From Desulfobacterales bacterium (GTDB lineage: Bacteria; Desulfobacterota; Desulfobacteria; Desulfobacterales; RPRI01): a DNA stretch of 22,128 bases. The notes beneath the pieces are model-generated. The model worked only from the letters and a program-made list of their open reading frames with translations, was not told the DNA's origin and did no database searches. The DNA is taken from assembly GCA_020052975.1 (NCBI GenBank), contig JAGVOC010000383.1, forward strand, positions 1 through 22,128, read 5' to 3'. Positions 14,868-22,128 of this stretch are shown here, in pieces. Both the position numbers and the translations under genes were made by a program. Each line of letters starts with the position of its first letter. The first letter of the stretch is position 1.

Positions 14868-14936
14868 CGAAAACAAATTTTTGTTTTTGGTTAAGGAAAC
14901 ATGAACAACATTAAAAGAATAGAAATGGAGGGTAAA

Positions 14937-15752
14937 ATGAAAAAAAGAAACTGGATTGCCGGCGTTATTATTCCGGCAGTAATATTTACAGCAAGCATGG
15001 CTTTTGCCGGCAATATCTCGATGAACGGATCGACAACGGTGCTTCCGATAGCGCAGAAAGTCGCTGAAGCCTATATGAAAGAGCATCCGGATACGGCAAT
15101 ATCCATATCCGGCGGCGGTTCGGGAAACGGCATTAAGGCACTGATCGACAAAACTACAGATATCGCCAATTCCTCACGCGCCATCAAAAAGGAAGAGACC
15201 GAGCAGGCAAAGGCAAAAGGCTCAAATCCTGTGGAGTTCATCGTGGCATTCGACTGTATCGTACCGGTTGTACATCCGTCAAACCCGCTTAAAAACTTAA
15301 CGCTGGATCAATTAAAGGCCATGTACAAAGGGGAAACCAGAAACTGGAAAGAAATCGGCGGACCCGACAAACCGATTGTGATTATTTCCAGGGATACTTC
15401 TTCAGGCACCTATGAAGTCTGGGAAGAAAAAGTCATGAAAAAGGAACGCGTCTTCCCCGGGGCTCTGCTTCAGGCCTCTAACGGCGCCATCGTTCAGGCA
15501 GTTTCCAAAAACCCGAATGCCGTTGGTTATATCGGTCTTGGATATATGGACAACAGCGTGAAGATGCTCTCCGTCAACGGCATCACCGGTTCAAAAGAGA
15601 CCACGCTTAACAAGACTTATCCTGTCAGCAGGCCGCTTTATATGTACACCCCGGTTCAGCCGGCCGGTGATATCAAAAAATTGATGGACTATATGATCGG
15701 TAACAAAGGACAGAAGCTGGTGGAGGAAGAAGGTTTTATACCTCTGAAGTAA
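14937..15752 (+). CDS. pstS: Phosphate-binding periplasmic protein
   Basis: This is the substrate-binding component of the high-affinity phosphate ABC transporter. I chose the ATG at 14937 because GGAGGG precedes it and the signal peptide then starts properly (MKKRNW, hydrophobic core, AFA cut before GNISMNGSTT). An ATG at 14901 would put 12 extra residues before it. The mature protein is about 248 residues. It has GSTTVLPIAQKVAEAY, SGGGSGNGIKALID and the phosphate-binding SRDTSSGTYEVW, all typical of the short PstS type. It is the first gene of pstSCAB, directly under the Pho box. A hairpin downstream probably lets it be made in excess of the membrane parts. Confidence 0.95.
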   Translation: MKKRNWIAGVIIPAVIFTASMAFAGNISMNGSTTVLPIAQKVAEAYMKEHPDTAISISGGGSGNGIKALIDKTTDIANSSRAIKKEETEQAKAKGSNPVEFIVAFDCIVPVVHPSNPLKNLTLDQLKAMYKGETRNWKEIGGPDKPIVIISRDTSSGTYEVWEEKVMKKERVFPGALLQASNGAIVQAVSKNPNAVGYIGLGYMDNSVKMLSVNGITGSKETTLNKTYPVSRPLYMYTPVQPAGDIKKLMDYMIGNKGQKLVEEEGFIPLK

Positions 15753-15760
15753 ACGGTAAA

Positions 15761-15801
15761 AAGGCTGAAGGTGATGATAAAAGCGTCTATCCTTCAGCCT
15801 T
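15761..15801 (+). promoter_or_regulatory. pstS-pstC intercistronic hairpin
   Basis: A perfect 11-bp stem, AAGGCTGAAGG (15761-15771) with CCTTCAGCCTT (15791-15801), encloses a 19-base loop. No T-run follows, so it fits an mRNA-stabilising or processing hairpin that raises pstS over pstC better than a full terminator. Confidence 0.6.
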
Positions 15802-15831
15802 CAACCTGTTTGACAGGACTTGATAAAATTT

Positions 15832-16725
15832 ATGAAAAACACCCGCCAAAGAAAAGATAAATCGGTACGCATCTTCTTTTTCAGTGTGGCCTTAGCTTCA
15901 ATTGCAATCCTCTTCATGATTATGATCTTTTTATTCATGGAAGGTATACCGATTTTTAAGAAAATTTCTATATATGACTTTATCTTCGGCAAATACTGGT
16001 ACCCGACTTCAAGCCCGCCTGATTTCGGCATTTTCCCCTTGATTTTGGCTTCCATAGCCGTAACGCTGGTCTCTGCAGCGATTTCAATCCCGCTGGGTGT
16101 GATGACCGCCATATATCTGGCGGAGCTTGCACATAAACGAATAGCGGAATTGATTAAGCCGGTGGTTGAGCTTCTTGCAGCCCTTCCTTCCGTAGTAATC
16201 GGATTTTTCGGAATGGTCATAGTAGCGCCGTTTCTTCAGGAAACCTTCGGAATTCCAACCGGGTTGAATCTATTCAATGCAGCGCTTATGCTTTCATTTA
16301 TGTCCGTCCCGACAATATGCAGCATTTCCGAGGATGCCATATACAGTGTGCCTGTCGCACTTAAAGAGGGGTCACTGGCTCTGGGAGCAACTCACTGGGA
16401 AACTCTGATCCGGGTTATTATTCCGGCTTCGATCTCCGGCATCAGCACGGCTATCATACTGGGTATGTCAAGGGCAATAGGGGAGACTATGGTGGTGCTG
16501 ATGGTTGCCGGGGGCGCAGCCATGATCCCGGAGTCGATATTTGACCCGGTGCGGCCCATGCCCGCCAGTATTGCCGCAGAAATGGCGGAGGCTCCGTTTC
16601 GCGGAGATCATTATTACGCGCTTTTTGCAACCGGCATTGTCCTGTTTCTGTTCACAATGCTGTTTAACGTGATCGCTGATCATGTTACTCATAAATATCG
16701 TCAGACAGGGGAGGCATCGCTTTGA
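15832..16725 (+). CDS. pstC: Phosphate ABC transporter permease PstC
   Basis: This 297-residue inner-membrane protein is one of two permease subunits of PstSCAB. A short basic N-terminus (KNTRQRKDKSVR) is followed by about six membrane segments, the first at about 13-36. The ABC-contacting EAA loop reads EGSLALGATHWETLIRVIIPASISG. The start is taken as the ATG at 15832; a TTG at 15820 in the same frame lies directly against the AGGA at 15815-15818, too close for use. AGGA is 13 bases from the ATG, so translation may be weak or use coupling. The 3' end overlaps pstA in TGATG. Confidence 0.93.
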   Translation: MKNTRQRKDKSVRIFFFSVALASIAILFMIMIFLFMEGIPIFKKISIYDFIFGKYWYPTSSPPDFGIFPLILASIAVTLVSAAISIPLGVMTAIYLAELAHKRIAELIKPVVELLAALPSVVIGFFGMVIVAPFLQETFGIPTGLNLFNAALMLSFMSVPTICSISEDAIYSVPVALKEGSLALGATHWETLIRVIIPASISGISTAIILGMSRAIGETMVVLMVAGGAAMIPESIFDPVRPMPASIAAEMAEAPFRGDHYYALFATGIVLFLFTMLFNVIADHVTHKYRQTGEASL

Positions 16726-17618
16726 TGGAAGAAAAAAGCCTACTTGAGCGTTCCTTTGAGAGGGTCCACAGGCGCCGAAAACGTTTTCAGCGGTTTATTT
16801 TCATGCTTTTCAGAACGGCTGCACTCGTCAACGGCGCCGCATTGCTAGTGGTCGTCGCCTTTATCACCCTGAACGGTTGGAAAGCCGTCACCTGGGAGTT
16901 TTTGACTCAGGCTCCGCTTCAGTCCATGACAAAAGGCGGCATTCTGCCCTGCATCGTGGGGACGCTCTGTCTCGGTATCGGGGCAATTGTCGTGGCATTG
17001 CCCATCGGGGTTGCTTCAGCCATATATCTCAATGAATATGCCAGCCCCGGAAGACTGCTGCGGTTGATCCGACTTGGCATAAGCAACCTTGCAGGCGTCC
17101 CGTCAGTTGTTTTCGGCCTATTCGGCCTCGCATTTTTTGTCATATGGCTGAAGATGGGGGTGAGCATTATTGCCGGAGTATTGACACTTGCCGCACTGAC
17201 GCTTCCGGTCATAATCGGCTCCACCGAAGAAGCGCTGAAATCAGTCCCCAACACGTATCGGGAGGCATCTCTGGCGCTGGGCGCCACCCGATGGCAGACG
17301 ATCTACCGGGTTGTGGTTCCTGCCGCCCTCCCGGGAATACTCACCGGCGCAATTCTTGGTTTGAGCCGGGCGGCCGGAGAAACGGCGCCGATCATGTTTA
17401 CGGCAGCGGTCTTTTATACGCCGGACCTCCCTGCTTCGCCGTTTGATAAAATAATGGCGCTGCCGTATCATGTCTATGTTCTGGCAACAGCCGGGACAAA
17501 TATTGAAGCCACTCGTCCGCTACAGTACGGCACATCGCTTGTGCTGATCGCCCTTGTGCTTGGAATGAATCTTGCGGCAATCGTGTGGAGGGCAAGGCTT
17601 CGGAAAAAAATGAAATAA
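16725..17618 (+). CDS. pstA: Phosphate ABC transporter permease PstA
   Basis: This 297-residue second permease subunit pairs with PstC. It has a basic N-terminal tail ([13 protein letters not shown]), six or so hydrophobic segments, [15 protein letters not shown] in the second segment and [12 protein letters not shown] in the third. The EAA loop reads [26 protein letters not shown]. The ATG at 16725 shares a base with the pstC stop, so the genes are translationally coupled, which suits equal amounts of both permeases. The C-terminus is basic (RARLRKKMK). Confidence 0.94.
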   Translation: MEEKSLLERSFERVHRRRKRFQRFIFMLFRTAALVNGAALLVVVAFITLNGWKAVTWEFLTQAPLQSMTKGGILPCIVGTLCLGIGAIVVALPIGVASAIYLNEYASPGRLLRLIRLGISNLAGVPSVVFGLFGLAFFVIWLKMGVSIIAGVLTLAALTLPVIIGSTEEALKSVPNTYREASLALGATRWQTIYRVVVPAALPGILTGAILGLSRAAGETAPIMFTAAVFYTPDLPASPFDKIMALPYHVYVLATAGTNIEATRPLQYGTSLVLIALVLGMNLAAIVWRARLRKKMK

Positions 17619-17629
17619 AGAGAATGATC

Positions 17630-18391
17630 ATGATCGAAAATTATAAGATGAGTGTCAGGCATCTGAATTTTTATTACGGGAGAGCTCAGGCGCTTTATGA
17701 TATCTCCTTGGATATTAAAAAGTCTCAGGTTACGGCGCTTATCGGACCCTCCGGCTGCGGAAAAAGCACTTTTATACGCTGCCTCAACAGAATGAACGAT
17801 CTTATTCCCTCAAGCAGGGTTGAAGGTGAAATCATTTTCGATGATTTCGATATCAATACTCCTTCAGTTGATGTGGTCATGTTGCGGCGGCGTGTGGGAA
17901 TGGTCTTTCAAAAACCCAACCCCTTTCCGAAAAATATTTTTGAAAACGTCGCTTATGGGCTGAGAGTCAACGGGGTGAAGGACAAAGCGTTTATTGAAAG
18001 CCGCGTCGAGGAGAGTCTAAAAAAAGCCGCTCTATGGGATGAAATCAGGGACCGCATTCATGAATCGGCCTTGGGGCTTTCCGGCGGCCAGCAACAGCGG
18101 CTTTGCATCGCAAGAGCCCTTGCCGTTGAGCCTGAAATCCTGCTTATGGATGAGCCTGCATCAGCCCTGGATCCGATAGCTACTCAGAAGATTGAAGACC
18201 TGATAGGCGAGCTCAAGGAAAATTATACGATTATTATTGTAACTCACAACATGCAGCAGGCTGCAAGAGTGTCCGATATGACAGCTTTTTTTTACATGGG
18301 AAAGCTTATTGAACTGGATGAAACCGATACTTTGTTTACACGTCCCCGGCTCAAACAGACTGAAGATTACATAACCGGCCGTTTCGGCTGA
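17630..18391 (+). CDS. pstB: Phosphate ABC transporter ATP-binding protein PstB
   Basis: This 253-residue ATPase drives phosphate import. It has Walker [10 protein letters not shown] at 39-47, a Q-loop in [11 protein letters not shown] (the PstB-specific form), signature LSGGQQQR from 150, Walker B LLMDEP with D174-E175 and the switch histidine in [10 protein letters not shown]. The pair CLNRMNDL after Walker A is also typical of PstB. In-frame starts exist at 17585, 17624 and 17630; AAAGAGA at 17617-17623 gives good spacing only to 17630. The gene follows pstA by 11 bp. It is followed by about 150 bp carrying a tandem 44-bp duplication before phoU. Confidence 0.96.
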   Translation: MIENYKMSVRHLNFYYGRAQALYDISLDIKKSQVTALIGPSGCGKSTFIRCLNRMNDLIPSSRVEGEIIFDDFDINTPSVDVVMLRRRVGMVFQKPNPFPKNIFENVAYGLRVNGVKDKAFIESRVEESLKKAALWDEIRDRIHESALGLSGGQQQRLCIARALAVEPEILLMDEPASALDPIATQKIEDLIGELKENYTIIIVTHNMQQAARVSDMTAFFYMGKLIELDETDTLFTRPRLKQTEDYITGRFG

Positions 18392-18443
18392 TAAGCCGTT
18401 GTTCAAAAATAACCGTAACATTAAAATGCCGTGACCGGCATAA

Positions 18444-18538
18444 GGAGCCGTAACAAAATGGTCAGAAATGTAATTGTTATTTTGTAACGGCTCCTAACAA
18501 AATGGTCAGAAATGTAATTGTTATTTTGTAACGGCTAC
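18444..18538 (+). repeat. 44-bp tandem duplication with hairpins between pstB and phoU
   Basis: Unit 1 (18451-18494) and unit 2 (18495-18538) differ at one base (CTCC against CTAC at the end). Each begins TAACAAAATGGTCAG and ends in GTAACGGCT. GGAGCCGTAACAAAAT (18444-18459) pairs with ATTTTGTAACGGCTCC (18479-18494) with one mismatch, so the first copy can form a 16-bp stem; the second can pair similarly. The unit length is 4 times 11 bp. A small hairpin TGCCG-TGAC-CGGCA lies at 18427-18440. Confidence 0.85.
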
Positions 18539-18550
18539 TAAGAGGTGAAT

Positions 18551-19207
18551 ATGGCAAAACATTTTCAGAGAGAACTTGGAAAAATCAAAAAAAGCATCTT
18601 GAGCCTGGGTGCTATTGTGGAAGACCGGGTAAGGCTGGCCATAAAAAGCATTGATGGCAGGGATGCCGCCATTGCAGAGCAGATTGTCAATATGGACTAT
18701 GAAATAGATGAAATGGAAGTGGAGATTGAAGAAGAATGCCTCAAGGTGCTTGCGCTGCATCAGCCGGTTGCCGTGGATCTCAGGTTTCTGGTGAGCGTGA
18801 TTAAAATCAACAATGATCTTGAAAGAATAGCGGATGAAACAGTAAATATCGCCTATCGCATCAAAACCATTTCAAAAAATATAGAGTGCAGGTTCATTTT
18901 TGATTACGCGCTGATGGCCGAAAAAGCGAGCACCATGCTCAGGATGAGTCTTGATGCCATGGTTAGGCTTGATACGGATATGGCTTTTAAAGTCTGCCTG
19001 CTGGATGATGATGTTGATGTTTTTGTTCAGAATGCATATGAACAGCTTAAACTGTCTATTATTCAGACACCTGAGAACGCAGGCACTTTGATTAATATGT
19101 TCTTGATTTCACGGCATATTGAACGCATCGCCGACCATGCAACCAATATTGCCGAGGAAGTCATCTATGTGACGGATGGCGAGATTGTCCGTCACGGGAA
19201 GTTTTAA
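18551..19207 (+). CDS. phoU: Phosphate transport system regulatory protein PhoU
   Basis: This 218-residue cytoplasmic helical protein couples PstSCAB activity to PhoR and keeps the regulon off when phosphate is plentiful. It is two repeats of a three-helix bundle. The metal-binding-type motif appears as INNDLERIADETVNIA in the first half and ISRHIERIADHATNIAEEV in the second. AGAGG at 18541-18545 supports the ATG at 18551; a GTG at 18547-18549 is out of frame and the in-frame GTG at 18545 overlaps that site. It ends the pho operon. Its TAA overlaps the tatD stop on the other strand. Confidence 0.95.
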   Translation: MAKHFQRELGKIKKSILSLGAIVEDRVRLAIKSIDGRDAAIAEQIVNMDYEIDEMEVEIEEECLKVLALHQPVAVDLRFLVSVIKINNDLERIADETVNIAYRIKTISKNIECRFIFDYALMAEKASTMLRMSLDAMVRLDTDMAFKVCLLDDDVDVFVQNAYEQLKLSIIQTPENAGTLINMFLISRHIERIADHATNIAEEVIYVTDGEIVRHGKF

Positions 19208-19989
19208 AACGGATTGATGTTGAATAACCGGGAGGTGTTTTCAAATATTTTTAGAGAAAGCTCTTCAGGGTCTTCTTTTCTTATTTCTGCAACCTTTAAA
19301 AGGACTGATTTTACAAAAGCAGGCTCGTTGCGCCGGGTGTTGTTTTTTTCCGGGGCAGGTGTCAGATAAGGCGCATCTGTTTCAACAAGGATTCGTTCAA
19401 CCGGGATAAGAGGTACAAGGTTTCGCAGGTCAGCCCCTCTCGGCATGATGGTAACGATTCCGGTTATGCCGATGTAAAGCCCCAGATTAAGGCATTCTTT
19501 CAGCTCCTTTTTGTTTCCGCTGAAACAGTGCATAACTCCTTTGCTTTCTTTATTGAAATTGGATTTTAATATTTCAAGAAACCTGCCTTTGCTTTCTCTT
19601 TCGTGGAATATCAGCGGGAGGCCAAGTTCATCTGCGGCTTCAAGCTGCTTTATAAACCATTTTTCCTGGATATCTCCCGGTGAAAACATCCGGTTGAAAT
19701 CGAGTCCTATTTCTCCCCAGGCTTTAACTTTACGATTTTCTGAAAGATCCTTCAGAAAATTTACTGTTCTGTCGCTGCATTCTTTCGCATCGTGCGGATG
19801 TACACCTACTGAGGCATAACAACCGGAATTTTCTTCAGCAATTTTAACGGCTTTTGCAGAGCTTTTACCGTCTATACCGACTATCATTATTTTGCTGACT
19901 CCGGCAATTTTAGCTCTATCTATTACGAAATCTAAATCCTTTTCATATGCCCGGTCATCCAGATGTGAGTGGCTGTCAAATAATTTCAT
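19204..19989 (-). CDS. tatD: TatD-family metal-dependent deoxyribonuclease
   Basis: This 261-residue TIM-barrel hydrolase of the TatD/YcfH type acts as a 3'-5' exonuclease on DNA and is linked to repair of oxidative damage. Two-metal ligands are visible in order: H7 and H9 in DSHSHLD, E in GEIGLDF, H in LIFHERE, H in VMHCFSG and D in VETDAPYLTP. Length and motifs are those of a complete protein. Despite its historical name it is not needed for Tat transport, and it is far from the tatA found here. It converges on phoU with a 4-bp overlap of the stop codons. A gene-free stretch of about 265 bp separates it from nfnA. Confidence 0.94.
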   Translation of the reverse strand: MKLFDSHSHLDDRAYEKDLDFVIDRAKIAGVSKIMIVGIDGKSSAKAVKIAEENSGCYASVGVHPHDAKECSDRTVNFLKDLSENRKVKAWGEIGLDFNRMFSPGDIQEKWFIKQLEAADELGLPLIFHERESKGRFLEILKSNFNKESKGVMHCFSGNKKELKECLNLGLYIGITGIVTIMPRGADLRNLVPLIPVERILVETDAPYLTPAPEKNNTRRNEPAFVKSVLLKVAEIRKEDPEELSLKIFENTSRLFNINPF

Positions 19990-20254
19990 TTAATCCCCGT
20001 GTTTTTGCTGCAGGTTAATATTCATGTGATTTTTGTTAAATGCATGATGCGTTTAGCATTTAAAATTGAATATTTCAAGATAGCGGTTTCTAATATTAAT
20101 CAATTAAATTTTGAAGTTGATTTAATGGACATAATGTGGTCTTTAGAATCCTTGTAAAATTGGTTCATCGGTTATTTGTGACTTCAAGTGGCAGGCATAA
20201 TGGAAAATACTGCCGTATTATATAATATATTAATTATTTGTGCTGGAGGTTGTG
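19990..20254. other. AT-rich divergent intergenic region (tatD / nfnA)
   Basis: No gene is seen in these 265 bp. There is an 8-bp stem TTAAATGC (20036-20043) with GCATTTAA (20056-20063). An imperfect palindrome ATTAATCAA (20095-20103) with TTGATTTAAT (20117-20126) could be an operator. TATAAT at 20221-20226, 29 bp before the nfnA start, is a possible -10 but has no recognisable -35. Confidence 0.35.
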
Positions 20255-21085
20255 ATGTTTAAAATTGTAAAACGCGAAGAAATGGCCGGGGGCACTGTGA
20301 TTCTGAATGAAATCGAAGCGCCTTTAATTGCCGGGAAGGCAAAGCCAGGCCAGTTTGTGATTCTTAAGGCCAATGAAACAGGGGAGAGAATTCCGCTTAC
20401 AATGGCGGATACAGACCTGCAGAAAGGCACGATAACCGTAATATATATGGTTGTTGGAAAATCGACGGCTCTTTTCAAAACACTGAAAGTAGGGGAAGGC
20501 TATAAGGATGTTATAGGCCCCCTGGGAAAGCCTACCCACGTTGAAAAGGTCGGGACTGTCGTCTGCGTTGGAGGCGGAACAGGTGTTGCGGTTCTGCATC
20601 CGATTACAAGAGCGCTGAAAGAAGCCGGGAACCATGTTATCGCTATTATAGGAGCGAGAAACAAGGGGCTTCTTATTCTTGAGGACCAGATGAAGGCTGC
20701 GTCAAATGAGCTTCATGTGTGCACCGATGACGGGTCATACGGGCATCACGGATTTGTTACAGAAGTTTTAAAAAAGATGCTTGAAACAAAGGACGTAAAG
20801 CTTGTTGTGGGAATAGGCCCTGTCCCCATGATGAAATTCGTATCCAAGATGACAAAGGAATTTAATGTCAAAACACTTGTAAGCCTCAATCCTATAATGA
20901 TTGACGGAACAGGAATGTGCGGAGGGTGCCGTGTATCGATCGGGGGCGAGACAAAATTTGCATGTGTGGACGGCCCCGAATTCGACGGCCACCTGGTTGA
21001 TTATGACGGCCTCATGCAGCGTCTCCAGGCATATTGTGACGAAGAGAAGGAATGTTACGGTACTTTCTGCAAGTTAAACCCGTAG
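20255..21085 (+). CDS. nfnA: NfnA/SudB: ferredoxin-NADP oxidoreductase, FAD and [2Fe-2S] subunit
   Basis: This 276-residue protein is the small subunit of the NADH-dependent ferredoxin:NADP oxidoreductase. It takes electrons from NAD(H) and, with NfnB, links them to ferredoxin and NADP(H). The N-terminal FAD-binding barrel reads KPGQFVILKANETGERIPLTM. The nucleotide-binding half has VGGGTGVAVLHPI. The C-terminal cluster site has D217 and C222, C225 and C237 in DGTGMCGGC and FACVDGPEFDGHLVDY, matching the unusual Asp plus three Cys [2Fe-2S] ligation known in this family. GGAGGT at 20245-20250 supports the ATG at 20255. The large subunit gene follows after 80 bp, as in Pyrococcus, Thermotoga and sulfate reducers. 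PyrK-type proteins are related but lack such a neighbour. Confidence 0.93.
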   Translation: MFKIVKREEMAGGTVILNEIEAPLIAGKAKPGQFVILKANETGERIPLTMADTDLQKGTITVIYMVVGKSTALFKTLKVGEGYKDVIGPLGKPTHVEKVGTVVCVGGGTGVAVLHPITRALKEAGNHVIAIIGARNKGLLILEDQMKAASNELHVCTDDGSYGHHGFVTEVLKKMLETKDVKLVVGIGPVPMMKFVSKMTKEFNVKTLVSLNPIMIDGTGMCGGCRVSIGGETKFACVDGPEFDGHLVDYDGLMQRLQAYCDEEKECYGTFCKLNP

Positions 21086-21165
21086 TCTCCTTTTCATTGT
21101 TTGTTATGACCGGTTATCAATTTTAAATAGTTCGGTTCAATCGGAATTCTTACACGGAGGATTAT

Positions 21166-22128
21166 ATGGCTGAAGAAGAGGTAAAAAAAGGAAAGAAAGA
21201 AGCGATTCCAAGGCAGCCCATGCCGGAGCAGGCTCCGGAAGTTAGAAGAAGAAATTTCAAGGAGGTTCCGATCGGATATACTCCTGAGGCTGCGTTGCTG
21301 GAGGCGCAGAGATGCCTTCAATGCAAAAAACCAGGCTGTGTCGACGGCTGCCCGGTCCAGGTTGATATTCCGGGTTTTATAAATCATATAAAAGAAGGGA
21401 ATTTTACCGAGGCAGCAAGACTGTTATGGCAGAAGAACTCTCTTCCTGCAGTTTGCGGAAGGGTATGCCCGCAGGAGATACAGTGTGAAGGAAATTGTAT
21501 TGTCGGAAAGAAAGGCCAGCCTGTTGCAATAGGGAATCTTGAAAGATTTGCCGCCGATTATGAGAGGATTAACGGAAAAGGAGAGCTTCCTCCCAAAGCG
21601 CCGCCAACAGGCAAGAAAGTCGCTGTTGTCGGCTCTGGACCTTCCGGGCTTACAGTTGCAGGCGATCTTATTGCCAAAGGGCATGAGGTTAAGGTGCTTG
21701 AGGCCTTTCATAAACCGGGCGGGGTGCTTGTTTACGGAATTCCGGAATTCAGGCTTCCGAAAGATATCGTATTTTCAGAAGTTGCCTTTATGGAAAGACA
21801 GGGCGTAAAGCTTGAATGCAACAGTGTTGTGGGAAGAACCGTAACACTCGATGAGCTGTTTGCCCAGGGCTATGATGCTGTTTATGTCGGTGTTGGAGCC
21901 GGACTTCCGACATTCATGAATATTCCCGGCGAAAACCTTATCGGAGTTCTTTCCGCAAACGAATATCTGACCCGCGCAAACCTCATGAAGGCCTATCTCT
22001 TTCCGGAATATGATACTCCTATTGTCAAGGGTAAGAATGTCGTTGTCCTCGGCGCAGGAAACGTTGCAATGGATTCTGCAAGAACCGCGATGCGCCTTGG
22101 TGCGGATAATGTCAAAATTGTTTACAGA
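21166..22128 (+). CDS. nfnB: NfnB/SudA (GltA-like) large subunit, N-terminal part (partial)
   Basis: The frame runs from the ATG at 21166 (ACGGAGG just before it) for 321 codons to the window edge without a stop. A charged N-terminus (EEEVKKGKKE) is followed by cysteine groups CLQCKKPGCVDGCPV and CGRVCPQEIQCEGNC for two [4Fe-4S] clusters. Next are the FAD site VVGSGPSG, GGVLVYGIPEFRLP and the NADPH site VLGAGNVAMDSARTAMRLG. This is the glutamate-synthase-small-subunit fold. The neighbouring nfnA shows that it is the bifurcating FAD subunit of Nfn and not a GltD partner of glutamate synthase. Nothing looks damaged. The missing part is roughly the last 150 residues. Confidence 0.93.
   Translation, partial: MAEEEVKKGKKEAIPRQPMPEQAPEVRRRNFKEVPIGYTPEAALLEAQRCLQCKKPGCVDGCPVQVDIPGFINHIKEGNFTEAARLLWQKNSLPAVCGRVCPQEIQCEGNCIVGKKGQPVAIGNLERFAADYERINGKGELPPKAPPTGKKVAVVGSGPSGLTVAGDLIAKGHEVKVLEAFHKPGGVLVYGIPEFRLPKDIVFSEVAFMERQGVKLECNSVVGRTVTLDELFAQGYDAVYVGVGAGLPTFMNIPGENLIGVLSANEYLTRANLMKAYLFPEYDTPIVKGKNVVVLGAGNVAMDSARTAMRLGADNVKIVYR

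Noticed and set aside
18451..18538. CRISPR-like repeat pair
   Set aside because: The two 44-bp units abut with no spacer between them, so this is a simple tandem duplication.
20189..20203. Sigma-54 promoter before nfnA (TGGCAGG)
   Set aside because: The required GC at the -12 position is missing.
21131..21140. Ten-base match to the reverse complement of the dispersed element leader
   Set aside because: Only 10 bases match and there is no stem nearby; such a match is expected by chance in a window of this size.

Overview
The window reads as a chromosomal segment of an anaerobic Desulfobacterota-type (deltaproteobacterial) bacterium. This is an inference from the genes present: a bifurcating-transhydrogenase pair of the NfnA/NfnB (SudB/SudA) kind, a phoBR-pstSCAB-phoU cluster, a MoxR/CoxE-type pair beside a MetE-like protein, and many small palindromic and heptameric intergenic repeats. 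No rRNA, tRNA, CRISPR array or intact transposase gene was seen.

Layout. (1) 1-3451 looks like the worn remains of a restriction-modification/defence island. It holds the C-terminus of an Eco57I-type adenine methyltransferase, a short coupled reading frame that breaks off after 19 codons, an AT-rich gene for a possible PIN-like protein, and a full-length BsuBI/PstI-type adenine methyltransferase. The cognate endonuclease survives only as about its last 70 residues, in another frame. (2) 3510-4808 is a GC-richer MFS transporter, followed by 405 bp without a gene that carries one copy of a dispersed stem-loop element. (3) 5215-6417 holds ssb, with a terminator shared with a converging unit made of a zinc-ribbon protein and tatA. 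(4) 6418-7079 has no gene and is packed with repeats: a MITE-like element of about 258 bp, then a heptamer-built hairpin. (5) 7080-10389 is a unit of a MetE-like zinc protein, a MoxR AAA+ ATPase and a CoxE-like VWA protein. The last two are separated by a 7-nt periodic array. (6) 10425-12118 pairs a stand-alone ChrB C-terminal-domain protein with an MFS transporter, and is GC-richer than its surroundings. (7) 12318-19207 is the complete phosphate regulon phoB-phoR-pstS-pstC-pstA-pstB-phoU. It has a probable four-repeat Pho box before pstS, a hairpin between pstS and pstC, and a 44-bp tandem duplication between pstB and phoU. (8) 19204-19989 (minus) is tatD. (9) 20255 to the window end is nfnA and the first 321 codons of nfnB.

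How the parts work together. PhoR/PhoB would sense phosphate limitation and switch on pstS through the Pho box. PstSCAB imports phosphate and PhoU couples transport to PhoR. NfnAB would link NADH, NADPH and ferredoxin pools by flavin-based bifurcation. The MetE-like/MoxR/VWA unit has no obvious known substrate and is the best candidate in the window for an undescribed protein system. The most unusual DNA-level signals are the heptamer repeat family, found at two places in and around that unit, and the decayed R-M island at the left edge.
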